A stretch of 14,460 bases of DNA from an uncultured Bacteroidota bacterium (GTDB taxonomy: Bacteria; Bacteroidota; Bacteroidia; Flavobacteriales; UA16), in the NCBI GenBank assembly GCA_902535565.1, contig CACAUH010000032.1:1-14460 (forward strand). The letters run 5' to 3'. The notes beneath the pieces are model-generated. The model was not told the origin of the DNA and did no database searches. It was given only the letters and a program-made list of their open reading frames with translations. Position 1 is the first letter of the stretch. Each line of letters opens with the position of its first letter. Positions 6,480 through 14,459 of the stretch are shown piece after piece. A program made the position numbers and the translations under genes.

Positions 6480-7544
6480 ATGATGACGACGACCCTTTTT
6501 GATATCCACCCGACTGACGAATCCCGCTTGGGACAAGTCGACCTCCAAAATCTTCCATTTGGAAGTGTGTTTTCGGATCACATGTTTGTGATGGATTTCA
6601 AAGACGGTCAGTGGCAAATGGGGAATATTCAACCGTATGGTGACATGTCTCTGAGTCCTGCGTCGATGGCGTTGCATTATGGTCAGGCCATTTTTGAGGG
6701 CATGAAGGCCTTTCGACAACCTGATGGTCGTGTCGCATTGTTTCGTCCAGACGCCAATATGGCGCGCTTCAATGTGAGTGCGGATCGGATGTGCATGCCG
6801 GTCGTGGACAAGGGCCTGTTTCAAGAAGCGTTGACGGAGCTTGTCAAACTGGACTCCGAATGGGTTCCGGAAGGAGACGGGGCATCCTTGTACATCCGGC
6901 CCTTCATGTTTGCCAATGAGGTGCATGTGGGGGTTCGGCCAAGTCACCAGTATCGGTTCATCATCTTTACCTGTCCAGTAGGGGCATACTACAAGGGCAG
7001 TGTGCGTGTGAAGGTCGAAACGGAATACACCCGCGCTGCGCCAGGAGGAACAGGTTTTGCGAAGGCTGCGGGAAATTATGCGGCTTCCTTGAAGCCGACG
7101 GAATTGGCCAAGGGTCAAGGGTACCAACAGATTCTTTGGACCGATGCTGTGGAGCACAAGTACATCGAGGAGAGCGGAACCATGAATGTGGTGTTCGTCA
7201 TGAACGGAAAGTTGGTGTCTCCATCACTTGGGGATACGGTGCTAAACGGTGTGACGAGGAACAGTGTTATTTCATTGGCGCGTCATTACGGAATTGAGGT
7301 TGAAGAACGCCGAATTCCTGTTGCAGAGTTGAAAGCAGCGGCGGAAAGTGGTGTCCTTACGGAGGCATTTGGTGTGGGCACAGCCGCGACCATGACGCCG
7401 ATTGAGGCCATTGGTTTTCAGGGAGTTGATGTTGAGTTACCTCCATTAGAAAGCTGGAATTTGATGCCGATGTTGTCTTTAGCACTGGATAACATTCGCA
7501 GGGGAAAGTCCGAGGATCCATTTGGGTGGAGACTCGTACTTTGA
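6480..7544 (+). CDS. ilvE: Branched-chain amino acid aminotransferase
   Basis: The enzyme is a fold-type IV PLP transaminase that interconverts Leu, Ile and Val with their 2-oxo acids, using 2-oxoglutarate/glutamate, in the cytoplasm. The 354-residue length fits the longer eukaryote-like class. Motifs are ALHYGQAIFEGMKAFR (about 64-79), the conserved R140 in LYIRPFMF, the Schiff-base lysine K195 in GGTGFAKAAGNYAASL, the IEESGTMNVVF block, GVTRNSVISLA and AFGVGTAA. GFAKAAGNYAA with QGYQQILWTDA is characteristic of Bacteroidota versions as I recall them. Two ATGs in tandem (6480 and 6483) are possible starts. The next gene may begin inside its end (GTG at 7526), so translation may be coupled. 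Confidence 0.95.
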   Translation: MMTTTLFDIHPTDESRLGQVDLQNLPFGSVFSDHMFVMDFKDGQWQMGNIQPYGDMSLSPASMALHYGQAIFEGMKAFRQPDGRVALFRPDANMARFNVSADRMCMPVVDKGLFQEALTELVKLDSEWVPEGDGASLYIRPFMFANEVHVGVRPSHQYRFIIFTCPVGAYYKGSVRVKVETEYTRAAPGGTGFAKAAGNYAASLKPTELAKGQGYQQILWTDAVEHKYIEESGTMNVVFVMNGKLVSPSLGDTVLNGVTRNSVISLARHYGIEVEERRIPVAELKAAAESGVLTEAFGVGTAATMTPIEAIGFQGVDVELPPLESWNLMPMLSLALDNIRRGKSEDPFGWRLVL

Positions 7545-9076
7545 GTTGCAACGTGATAGGTCATTGTCATCTTTTTGGAGGGCCACTTTGGTTGGCCTGC
7601 TTCTTCCTATCGGTAGCATCGCCGGTTTTCGCTCAGCAAACTGGGGTCGACCTGGTGGGCAGCGCGGTTCCCGGTATCACGGCGATGGGTCACCACTCGA
7701 TTGGTGTGAACCCATCGCTGCTTGCCACTGAACGTCCCTTTTGCTATGAGAGGAAGTCGGTGGAGATTCCGGATTCCTTGAGCCGACGTGAGCGGCGCAA
7801 TGCACGGCGCAATCAACGTTTGCGGTTTTTCAGTGGTTTTGAAGGTTCATTGATTGTGGAGACCCCCCTTTTGGACGGTACATCTTTAGTGCAATGGGCG
7901 GAAGGAAAAAAGGAGTGGAGCCTTGAAGACCGGCGAGACGTAGCAAACCAACTTGCACAATCACCGACCCGTTCCGACGCAGCGCTCCGCTGGGCTGGAT
8001 GGTCCCGACACGGCCGTCGAGGTGGTTGGGCTTGGACGGTCGAGGACCGCTATTCCGCGTCCGTGGTTCCCAGCAGCGCCCTGGCTGAGTATGTCATGCT
8101 TGGGCCTGCGTCTTCTCTGTACGATCAGGTGGTGTTGACAGACGGAATCATTGTGGGGGTCGATTCTCTCTCTGACGAACAGTTTGGAATGGTTGATACC
8201 GGCTTGAGAGACGATGGCGCATTGTTGGCTCTCGAATTGTTGGGAGGCAGTTCTGTTGCGGTTCAACATGTCAGGTCGTACGGTGCTGGATTCGGCTTAA
8301 AGCTGATGAACACCCGTGCATTGAAGTTGTCGATTGGGGCGTCGATTCAATACTTGAGGGGAACTGGATACTACGAGGTCAATACTGAGGAGCAATGGGC
8401 TTTTGCTGCGTTTAATCGCGGCTTCGGTGCAGAGCTTGTGGCGTCAGATGCGACGCTGGGGAGTGCGCTTCGTCCGTCGGGATTTGGTGTTGCGTTGGAC
8501 CTGGCTGCCCGCGTGGAGCTGGCCGAATTGTGGTTTGCATCTCTGGCGGTTACCGATATCGGGAGTATGGATTGGCGGGGTGAACGATACAGCTTGAACA
8601 ACCCCGTGACCGATTTTGAGAATTGGAGTGCAGGCGGAGGTGGTGTTTTTGACCTCCTCAATGAGGGCTTGGCGCCATCGGCCCTGTTTGTCGAAGCCAC
8701 GCCTGAGCGGCGGGTTGTGGACATGCCGACCCGCGTGACCTTGAATGCGGGCATGAGGATTGGGAAGTCCCATAACCTGGGCATAGAAATTGGTGCGCCA
8801 TTGAATGATGCCTTGTTGAAACAGCCAGCAGAATTCGGCGTTGGAGGCCAGACCCGTATCGGACCCATCATGGGCATGGGGGGTATGCGTTGGCGTGAAG
8901 GGGGCGATGTGCGTTGGCCTTTGGCCTTGATTTGGAATCGCCAGGACCGATCCACACAGTTCGGCTTGGCCACAGAAGATGTGTTTGGATGGATTGCGCC
9001 AGAGAGGAGATGGGGCTGGGGTTGGAGTTTGACGCGAACAATCCGTCCCTCAAGGGATTTGCAAGGAAGGAATTGA
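7526..9076 (+). CDS. Predicted outer-membrane beta-barrel protein, DUF5723-like
   Basis: The product (up to 516 residues) has a signal peptide whose core WLACFFLSVASPVFA ends before QQ at about 37. The mature part is rich in alternating Gly/aromatic strands, with an early GVNPSLLA segment and a C-terminal Trp-rich region (GWGWSLTRTI), the style of Bacteroidota outer-membrane proteins of the DUF5723 group. An unusual basic stretch (RRERRNARRNQR, about 87-98) follows the N-terminal part. Function is unknown; family assignment is from general resemblance only. The start is uncertain: GTG 7526 overlaps ilvE by 19 bp, while TTG 7541 and GTG 7553 also keep the signal peptide, and GTG 7553 avoids the overlap. 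It is followed by msrA after 16 bp. Confidence 0.72.
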   Translation: METRTLSCNVIGHCHLFGGPLWLACFFLSVASPVFAQQTGVDLVGSAVPGITAMGHHSIGVNPSLLATERPFCYERKSVEIPDSLSRRERRNARRNQRLRFFSGFEGSLIVETPLLDGTSLVQWAEGKKEWSLEDRRDVANQLAQSPTRSDAALRWAGWSRHGRRGGWAWTVEDRYSASVVPSSALAEYVMLGPASSLYDQVVLTDGIIVGVDSLSDEQFGMVDTGLRDDGALLALELLGGSSVAVQHVRSYGAGFGLKLMNTRALKLSIGASIQYLRGTGYYEVNTEEQWAFAAFNRGFGAELVASDATLGSALRPSGFGVALDLAARVELAELWFASLAVTDIGSMDWRGERYSLNNPVTDFENWSAGGGGVFDLLNEGLAPSALFVEATPERRVVDMPTRVTLNAGMRIGKSHNLGIEIGAPLNDALLKQPAEFGVGGQTRIGPIMGMGGMRWREGGDVRWPLALIWNRQDRSTQFGLATEDVFGWIAPERRWGWGWSLTRTIRPSRDLQGRN

Positions 9077-9092
9077 ATCCGAAAGGCCATTT

Positions 9093-9785
9093 ATGAGTTT
9101 GTTTTCTACCCCAATTCAAGGCGCGATCACAACCGTTGCGTTCTCTTGGTTTTCGGCCTTTTGTGGATGTCAAGTGCCTCCAAACATTGAACAGATCAGC
9201 ACAATCACCATGAAATTGGAACAATCGGTTATGCCGCCGGAAGGCATGTCATTTGCCATTCTTGCTGGGGGGTGTTTTTGGTGCACCGAAGCCATTTACA
9301 CAGAAATGAAGGGGGTTGAGAAGGTGGAGAGTGGATACACGGGGGGGCACATCAAGAACCCTGGGTATCGGGAGATTTGCACGGGGAGGACAGGGCATGC
9401 GGAAGCAGTCCGAATTACGTTTGATCCTCAAGTGGTGTCTTTTGACGATTTGCTCGAGGTGTTTTGGCGCACCCACGACCCGACCACATTGAATCGACAA
9501 GGCGCAGATTCGGGCACACAGTACCGTTCTGCGATATTCCCAATGGACGAGGAGCAGGAACAGATCGCGAGGGCATCCCTGTCTGCCGCAGAGGAGGCAG
9601 GTTTGTGGGAGGGCACTATTGTCACGAGTATCGAGCCCTTGGCGCCATTCTATGTGGCAGAAGCGTACCATCAGGATTACTATGAAAGGAACCCAGATCA
9701 GGGCTATTGTGTCGCGGTAATCGGACCCAAAGTGAAAAAGTTCAAGGCGTTGTTTTCGGAGAAGTTGAAGCGTTCATCTCATTGA
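9093..9785 (+). CDS. msrA: Peptide-methionine (S)-S-oxide reductase, probably exported
   Basis: MsrA reduces the S epimer of methionine sulfoxide in proteins and repairs oxidative damage. The 230-residue product has the catalytic motif GGCFWCTEA with C61 as nucleophile, followed by the MsrA blocks VESGYTGG, TGHAEAVRITFDP, FWRTHDPTTLNRQGADSGTQ, YRSAI and AEAYHQDYYERNP. A Cys in QGYC near the C-terminus may resolve the disulfide. About 39 residues precede the core and contain a hydrophobic stretch (AITTVAFSWFSAFCGC) that looks like a signal peptide, perhaps of lipoprotein type, although FCGC is a poor lipobox. Export would place it in the periplasm. An internal ATG at 9210 would give a cytoplasmic form. 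No MsrB domain is fused. Confidence 0.93.
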   Translation: MSLFSTPIQGAITTVAFSWFSAFCGCQVPPNIEQISTITMKLEQSVMPPEGMSFAILAGGCFWCTEAIYTEMKGVEKVESGYTGGHIKNPGYREICTGRTGHAEAVRITFDPQVVSFDDLLEVFWRTHDPTTLNRQGADSGTQYRSAIFPMDEEQEQIARASLSAAEEAGLWEGTIVTSIEPLAPFYVAEAYHQDYYERNPDQGYCVAVIGPKVKKFKALFSEKLKRSSH

Positions 9786-9843
9786 TGTGGTCACTTTAGG
9801 CCTGGGTGTTTTTCGGAGCCTCAGCTCTTGTGTGTTACATATA

Positions 9844-9857
9844 GATTCTGTTGAATC
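9844..9857 (+). promoter_or_regulatory. Short dyad next to the pirin start
   Basis: GATTC-TGTT-GAATC is a perfect 5-bp inverted repeat with a 4-base centre, ending immediately before the pirin ATG. It resembles the dyad before the response regulator (ATTC-N5-GAAT there, ATTC-N4-GAAT here). It may be a shared operator, a small hairpin at the start codon, or chance. Confidence 0.25.
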
Positions 9858-10145
9858 ATGAGCACCTTGCAGAATACTGAGCCGAAGTGCGTTTTGCACC
9901 GCGCTGAAGGACGTGGCCACGCAAATCACGGTTGGTTGGACGCCTGGCACAGTTTCAGTTTTGCTGGATGGCATGACCCGAATCGGATGCATTTTGGCGC
10001 CCTTCGGGTACTCAATGACGATGTCGTCGCAGGTGGTGGTGTGGCCAGAGGAAATCCAAAAACTGTAGACCAAACATTGACCTCCATGGCCAATTCGAAA
10101 TCTCCCGCTATGGTCGGTACACCGGCAAATGTGGCGCAGTATTGA
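9858..10145 (+). pseudogene. Pirin-family protein, cut after about 60 residues at the junction
   Basis: The first 60 or so residues match pirin (cupin superfamily): VLHRAEGRGHANHGWLDAWH, FSFAGWHDPNRMHFGALRVLNDD, VVAGGG. In the family the next residues are GFGTHPHRDME, which supply the metal-binding histidines. Here they are replaced after the glycines by VARGNPKT and an unrelated tail, because the sequence switches at 10037/10038 into the reverse strand of the sorting-domain gene. The hybrid frame stops at 10145. The genuine part is 9858 to about 10037; the rest is chimeric and should not be annotated as protein. The ATG at 9858 fits the family start. Confidence 0.85.
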
Positions 10146-10522
10146 CCCCCTCCGAGAAAAGTGCATGGGTCTTCGCAATCGCCGTTGTTGTTGCAGATGT
10201 ATTCCAATCCCACTTCCGCAAAAGTGAAGGATTCGGTGGTCACCGGATCGACAAGCACAACGGACTCAATCACCACCGAATCAATCGGCGCATTCAGTGG
10301 GGTATCTGGCACCACATCAATGGCAAAGGATGGAACCAACAGATGCACATCATCTGTGTAGGCCACTCCAAGGGTAGCACCATCAAAGAAGGTGGTTTCT
10401 CCATCGGGATTGAGGCCCCAAGTTTCCTCGCCGAAATCAACGGCATCCGGATCACACTGGGCCTGAATGTTGGAAGCCCAAAACAGCACCACTGCGGATG
10501 CAACAAGACGAAATTGGTTCAT
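9926..10522 (-). pseudogene. Truncated copy of the sorting-domain protein, fused to antisense pirin
   Basis: This is the mirror of the gene at 3939-4718. The first 161 residues (signal peptide and most of the middle part) are identical, up to the segment FGFPLATP. Past 10038 the frame runs into the complement of the pirin gene and adds about 37 meaningless residues before a stop at 9926. The whole type IX sorting domain is missing, so the product could be exported by Sec but not handled by the type IX system. It has no independent coding evidence beyond the duplicated part. Confidence 0.88.
10031..10045. other. Inverted-repeat breakpoint with GGT microhomology
   Basis: The sequence reads AGGTGGTGGTGTGGC. 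The part from 10038 onward is shared with the reverse complement of the left arm, which there reads AAAGGTGTGG. The pirin side ends in GGT triplets coding for the conserved glycines. The switch therefore sits where both parents plausibly share GGT or GGTG, typical of template switching by microhomology. Confidence 0.85.
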
Positions 10523-10532
10523 AGTATACAGG

Positions 10533-10895
10533 TCAAAGGTCGCGTTCCACTTCTTCCATATAGACGAAATCAATCGCCTCCTGGGCTGTGGGAACAATTT
10601 TAAGGACGTTATCCAACTGGCTAATTGACACAAGCTTGGCTACTGCCGGTTGAAGGCCGCACAACACAAAGCTGCCCCCGGCGTCCCGGCATCCGCGATG
10701 CCCAATCAACACGGCACTCAGTCCACTTGAATCAATATATCGGGTTTCACTCAGGTCAAGGACCATGTTCCTGTGGCCTTCTTTATGGGCGAGGACCATT
10801 TCTCCTTTGAGCTCTGGAGCGCACAATGCGTCCAACTTCTCCACTTTGGCAGTCACCACAGCCACCTTCTCTCGCTTGTCGACTTCGAATTTCAT
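10533..10895 (-). CDS. STAS-domain anti-sigma factor antagonist, mirror copy
   Basis: The product is identical in all 120 residues to that of 3566-3928, including the DSSG phosphorylation motif. The start codon is the ATG read from 10895. It keeps the same spacing to its pyrB neighbour (29 bp) and to the truncated sorting-domain gene (10 bp). The rnz gene that follows in the left copy is absent because the junction lies between. Treat it as the same gene unless a real duplication is shown. Confidence 0.85.
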   Translation of the reverse strand: MKFEVDKREKVAVVTAKVEKLDALCAPELKGEMVLAHKEGHRNMVLDLSETRYIDSSGLSAVLIGHRGCRDAGGSFVLCGLQPAVAKLVSISQLDNVLKIVPTAQEAIDFVYMEEVERDL

Positions 10896-10914
10896 GTCGC
10901 GAATCTGTATCGCC

Positions 10915-10922
10915 CGAAAATA
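10915..10922 (-). promoter_or_regulatory. Mirror of the STAS-group promoter element
   Basis: TATTTTCG on the minus strand, with the mirrored ATTG 20 bp upstream at 10943-10946. It is the same site as at 3539-3546 and has no independent support. Confidence 0.35.
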
Positions 10923-10924
10923 GG

Positions 10925-11869
10925 TTAATCCTCCGACCCGCCCAATCGACCTGCCAAGAGGTACAAAACAGCCATTCGAACCGCCACTCCATTCTCGACC
11001 TGGTCCAAAATAATGGCACCGTCTCCATCGGCTACGTCGCTCGCAATTTCCACCCCTCGGTTCATGGGCCCGGGATGCAGGATTAACGGACGATTCTCAA
11101 GCCGACCGAGCCGCTCCTGTGTGATGCCAAACTGGGCGTGGTACTCCTCCAAACTCGGGAAATAAGGGACCTCAGCCCCTTGTCTTTCCAACTGGATGCG
11201 CAGCACATTGGCCACATCACACCATGCCAAAGCTTCGTCCACATCGTGTCCCACGCGGACACCCAAAGCGCCAAAGTGCTTTGGAATCAACGTGGCTGGG
11301 CCGCATACCATCACTTCTGCCCCAAGCAAACGAAGACACAGCACATTGGACAAGGCCACTCGACTGTGGCGGATATCCCCAAAAATGCACACGTGCTTTC
11401 CTTCAAGAGAACCGATCGTCTCCGTCAAAGTGAACGCATCCAACAAAGCTTGCGTGGGATGCTCATGCGTCCCATCCCCTGCATTGATAATCGGCACGCC
11501 GATTTTCTCGGCCAAGTAGTGTGGCGCTCCAGGATGCGGGTGTCGCATGACCACCATGTCCACCTTCATCGCAAGAATGTTCCGCACGGTGTCTGCCAAC
11601 GTCTCTCCTTTCTTCACACTGGAAGAAGCTGCAGAGAAATTCACGACATCAGCTGAAAGCCGTTTTTCAGCAAGTTCGAAGCTGAGGCGGGTTCTCGTGC
11701 TGTTCTCAAAAAACAGATTGGCCACCGTCAAATCCCTTAAGCTGGGGACTTTCTTGATCGGCCGGTTGATGACATCCTTAAACTCCCTTGCAGTTTGGAA
11801 AACAGTTTCAACATCAGACCGTTTCAAGCCGCGAATGCCAAGCAAATGACCCGATGAGAATTCAGCCAT
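10925..11869 (-). CDS. pyrB: Aspartate carbamoyltransferase, mirror copy
   Basis: The 314 residues are identical to the left copy, with STRTR, HPTQ and HPGPMNRG all intact, so this copy would be fully active if real. It begins with the ATG read from 11869 and overlaps pyrR by 8 bp in the same way. Two identical, complete pyrB genes in opposite orientation about 7.4 kb apart would be highly unstable by recombination, another reason to suspect a chimera. Confidence 0.95.
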   Translation of the reverse strand: MAEFSSGHLLGIRGLKRSDVETVFQTAREFKDVINRPIKKVPSLRDLTVANLFFENSTRTRLSFELAEKRLSADVVNFSAASSSVKKGETLADTVRNILAMKVDMVVMRHPHPGAPHYLAEKIGVPIINAGDGTHEHPTQALLDAFTLTETIGSLEGKHVCIFGDIRHSRVALSNVLCLRLLGAEVMVCGPATLIPKHFGALGVRVGHDVDEALAWCDVANVLRIQLERQGAEVPYFPSLEEYHAQFGITQERLGRLENRPLILHPGPMNRGVEIASDVADGDGAIILDQVENGVAVRMAVLYLLAGRLGGSED

Positions 11870-12425
11870 GATCTGCAGAAGGATTAATGAGTTGCACCCG
11901 GTCTTCTTCACCACCATCCCTATCCGCCCAAATGACCTTAACACGTTGGCTGTCCAAACTGTCTACGCTGCGTCCGACATACTTGGGCTCTATGGGAAGC
12001 TCGCGCCTGAATCGGCGGTCTACCAGTACAGCCAATTCCACAGTGGTTGGCCGTCCATGGGCCAAGAGGGCGTCCATGCCTGCACGAATGGTTCTTCCGG
12101 TGAAAAGCACGTCGTCGACCAAGATGATATCGAGCCCCTCAACGGAAAAGTCAAGGTTTGTCGAAGCCGCCCTTAGCGGTTGGTCGTGGCGCCGAAAATC
12201 ATCTCGGAAAAACGTGATGTCCAAGTCACCACAACGGGGAATGGCCCCTCCGAGAATGTCCGCAATCCTGTCGCGAAGACGCGATGCCACCTGAACACCC
12301 CGGGGCTGAATCCCAATCAGCGCTGAATTGGCAAATTCACCGTGCGCTTCAACCAACTGGAAAGCCAATCGGTCAAGGGTCAGTCGGAACTGAAGCGGGT
12401 TGATCAGAAGATGCTCAGGGCCCAT
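11862..12425 (-). CDS. pyrR: PyrR regulator / uracil phosphoribosyltransferase, mirror copy
   Basis: Identical to the left PyrR, with the PRPP motif intact. The start chosen is the ATG read from 12425; a longer frame to 12485 again runs through the terminator hairpin and is rejected for the same reason. Confidence 0.9.
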   Translation of the reverse strand: MGPEHLLINPLQFRLTLDRLAFQLVEAHGEFANSALIGIQPRGVQVASRLRDRIADILGGAIPRCGDLDITFFRDDFRRHDQPLRAASTNLDFSVEGLDIILVDDVLFTGRTIRAGMDALLAHGRPTTVELAVLVDRRFRRELPIEPKYVGRSVDSLDSQRVKVIWADRDGGEEDRVQLINPSADHG

Positions 12426-12434
12426 GGTTATCCG

Positions 12435-12442
12435 CGAAAATA
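12435..12442 (-). promoter_or_regulatory. Mirror of the pyrR promoter element
   Basis: TATTTTCG on the minus strand, 9 bp before the mirrored pyrR start. It is the same site as at 2019-2026. Confidence 0.33.
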
Positions 12443-12453
12443 AACGAGGACGA

Positions 12454-12481
12454 AAAAGGGAGGCACCAAGGCCTCCCTTTT
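12454..12481 (-). terminator. Terminator after rpsA, mirror copy
   Basis: The same 11-bp stem and 6-base loop as at 1980-2007, here following the minus-strand rpsA stop at 12504. Confidence 0.8.
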
Positions 12482-12503
12482 CCATAAATCAGTTGTGAGA
12501 ATC

Positions 12504-14459
12504 TCAAGCCTTCTCATTATCACTATCGGAGTCAGCATCCTCCGCAGCAGGTGAATCGTCAGCAGGAGTTTCCTCTTCAGGAGCTTCCTTAGCCTTGGGC
12601 TCCTCTGCAGGGGCCTCCTCAGCCTTGGGCTCTTCGGTAGGAGCCTCCTCAGCCTTGGGCTCTTCGGCAGGAGCCTCCTCAGCCTTGGGCTCCTCTGCAG
12701 GAGCCTCCACAGCCTTGGGCTCCTCTGCAGGAGCCTCCTCAGCCTTGGGCTCCTCTGCAGGAGCCTCCTCAGCCTTGGGCTCCTCTGCCGGGGCCTCCGC
12801 TTTCTTCGTCTTGGCCTTCGCCTTCGCTTTGGGCTTGGACGCCTTTTTTGCAGGCTTCTTGCCTTCCTCAGCCGCTTCTTCCACGACAGGTCCATCCTCC
12901 ATTTGCTGCTTGAGCTGCGACAAGACACCCAAGTCACCGAACGTGGTCTTGGCCTGACGTTCGTTCACCTCACGCACAGCGCGCTGCGTTGCTGGGCTAG
13001 AGCCACCATCGCGATCGTCGCGACGCTTTCGGCTGTCAGAACCTCCGCGCTTCTTGGCTGGTGGTTCTTCGTAGGTCCGCAAGTGCGATACCGTAATGCG
13101 CTTGGCATTGCGATTGAACTCGAGCACAATGAAATCTGCGTTTTCCTCGACCTTGATGTCGGTGCCATCCTCTCGCTTGAGGTGCTTGGCTTGGCAGAAT
13201 CCTTCCACACCGTATGGCAACGCCACGCCGACATTGCTGCCGTCGATAGAGAGAACTGTACCCTTATGGGTAGAACCCACTTCGAATACAGTTTCGAATG
13301 TATCCCAAGGGTTTTCCTGAAGCTGCTTGTGACCCAAGCTCATCCGGCGATTTGCCTTGTCAAGCTCGAGAACGACGACTTCGATTTCGTCCCCAACACT
13401 ACAGAACTCCGAAGGGTGCTTGATTTTCTTTTCCCAACTCAAATCTGAGATGTGGACAAGACCATCAATGCCTTCTTCCATTTCGACAAACAAGCCGAAG
13501 TTGGTGAAGTTTCGAACCTTTCCTGCGTGCTTGGACTGCACTGGGAACTTGAACTCGATGTTGTCCCATGGATCGGGAACGAGCTGCTTCATGCCCAGAC
13601 TCATTTTCCGCTCCTCGCGATCAATGGCCAAGACAATGGTCTCGATTTCATCGCCCACTTTCAAGAACTCTTGAGCGCTTCTCAAGTGCTGACTCCAGCT
13701 CATCTCGCTCACGTGCAAGAGGCCTTCGACACCTTCTGAAACCTCTACAAAGGCACCGTAGTCGGCAACGACCACAACCTTGCCCTTGATCTTGTCTCCG
13801 ACGTTGACCCCCTCGGACATTGCATCCCAAGGGTGTGCAGTCAACTGCTTGATGCCGAGCGCAATTCGCTTGCGGTCATCGTCAAAATCGAGAATCACCA
13901 CATTGAGGCTCTGGTCGACCTCGACAACTTCTTCTGGGTGACTGACTCGGCCCCAGCTGAGGTCGGTGATGTGCACCAGACCGTCAACGCCACCAAGATC
14001 CACGAACACACCATAGCTGGTGATGTTCTTGACCACACCTTCGAGTACCTGACCCTTCTCCAAACCGGAGATAATCTGGCGCTTCTGCTCTTCCAACTCG
14101 GCTTCGATGAGTGCCTTGTGGGAGACGACAACGTTTTTGTACTCCTGATTGATCTTGACCACCTTAAACTCCATCTGCTTTCCAACATACTCGTCGTAGT
14201 CGCGAATGGGCTTCACGTCAATCTGACTTCCAGGCAAGAAGGCCTCAATACCAAACACATCCACGATGAGTCCACCCTTGGTGCGGCATTTGATCGACCC
14301 CATGATGATCTCATCGTTTTCGAGAGCACCATTGACCTTAATCCAAGCGCTGTGGATTCGTGCGGTCCGGTGCGAAACAACCAGCTGACCATTTCGATCT
14401 TCCTGTTGCTCCACGAAAACCGGGACTGAATCTCCGACGCGGAGCTCAGGATTGTATCG
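12504..14459 (-). CDS. rpsA: 30S ribosomal protein S1, partial, mirror copy
   Basis: The visible 651 residues are identical to the left copy, including the six-domain layout and the seven tail repeats. The frame is open to the last full codon at the window end, so the 5' end is again missing, at exactly the same residue. A second S1 gene truncated at the same base as the first is not what a native duplication sampled at random would show. Confidence 0.94.
   Translation of the reverse strand, partial: RYNPELRVGDSVPVFVEQQEDRNGQLVVSHRTARIHSAWIKVNGALENDEIIMGSIKCRTKGGLIVDVFGIEAFLPGSQIDVKPIRDYDEYVGKQMEFKVVKINQEYKNVVVSHKALIEAELEEQKRQIISGLEKGQVLEGVVKNITSYGVFVDLGGVDGLVHITDLSWGRVSHPEEVVEVDQSLNVVILDFDDDRKRIALGIKQLTAHPWDAMSEGVNVGDKIKGKVVVVADYGAFVEVSEGVEGLLHVSEMSWSQHLRSAQEFLKVGDEIETIVLAIDREERKMSLGMKQLVPDPWDNIEFKFPVQSKHAGKVRNFTNFGLFVEMEEGIDGLVHISDLSWEKKIKHPSEFCSVGDEIEVVVLELDKANRRMSLGHKQLQENPWDTFETVFEVGSTHKGTVLSIDGSNVGVALPYGVEGFCQAKHLKREDGTDIKVEENADFIVLEFNRNAKRITVSHLRTYEEPPAKKRGGSDSRKRRDDRDGGSSPATQRAVREVNERQAKTTFGDLGVLSQLKQQMEDGPVVEEAAEEGKKPAKKASKPKAKAKAKTKKAEAPAEEPKAEEAPAEEPKAEEAPAEEPKAVEAPAEEPKAEEAPAEEPKAEEAPTEEPKAEEAPAEEPKAKEAPEEETPADDSPAAEDADSDSDNEKA
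12580..12796 (-). repeat. 30-bp tandem repeats in the S1 tail, mirror copy
   Basis: The same seven units with the same unit-specific substitutions (Val, Thr and Lys variants) in the same order as at 1665-1881. Because such arrays change quickly, identical order and number in both arms shows the arms are the same molecule copied, or a duplication with no time to diverge. Confidence 0.9.

Larger units (their letters stand above)
4424..10037. other. Single-copy core between the inverted arms
   Basis: This 5614-bp segment occurs once and carries the end of the sorting-domain gene, rnz, the response regulator, ilvE, the barrel gene, msrA and the start of pirin, all on the plus strand. Its left border is continuous inside a gene. 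Its right border is a break inside the pirin gene. No intergenic stretch here exceeds about 75 bp, so there is no unexplained non-coding region. Confidence 0.9.

Noticed and set aside
6204..7157. 317-residue antisense ORF spanning the response regulator and ilvE
   Set aside because: It crosses a clear promoter and two well-supported genes, and its translation shows no recognisable family.
9792..9813. Possible terminator after msrA (CAC...GTG followed by TTTTT)
   Set aside because: The T run is suggestive, but the stem needs several G-T pairs and a mismatch around a small AGGCCT core; not supported well enough.
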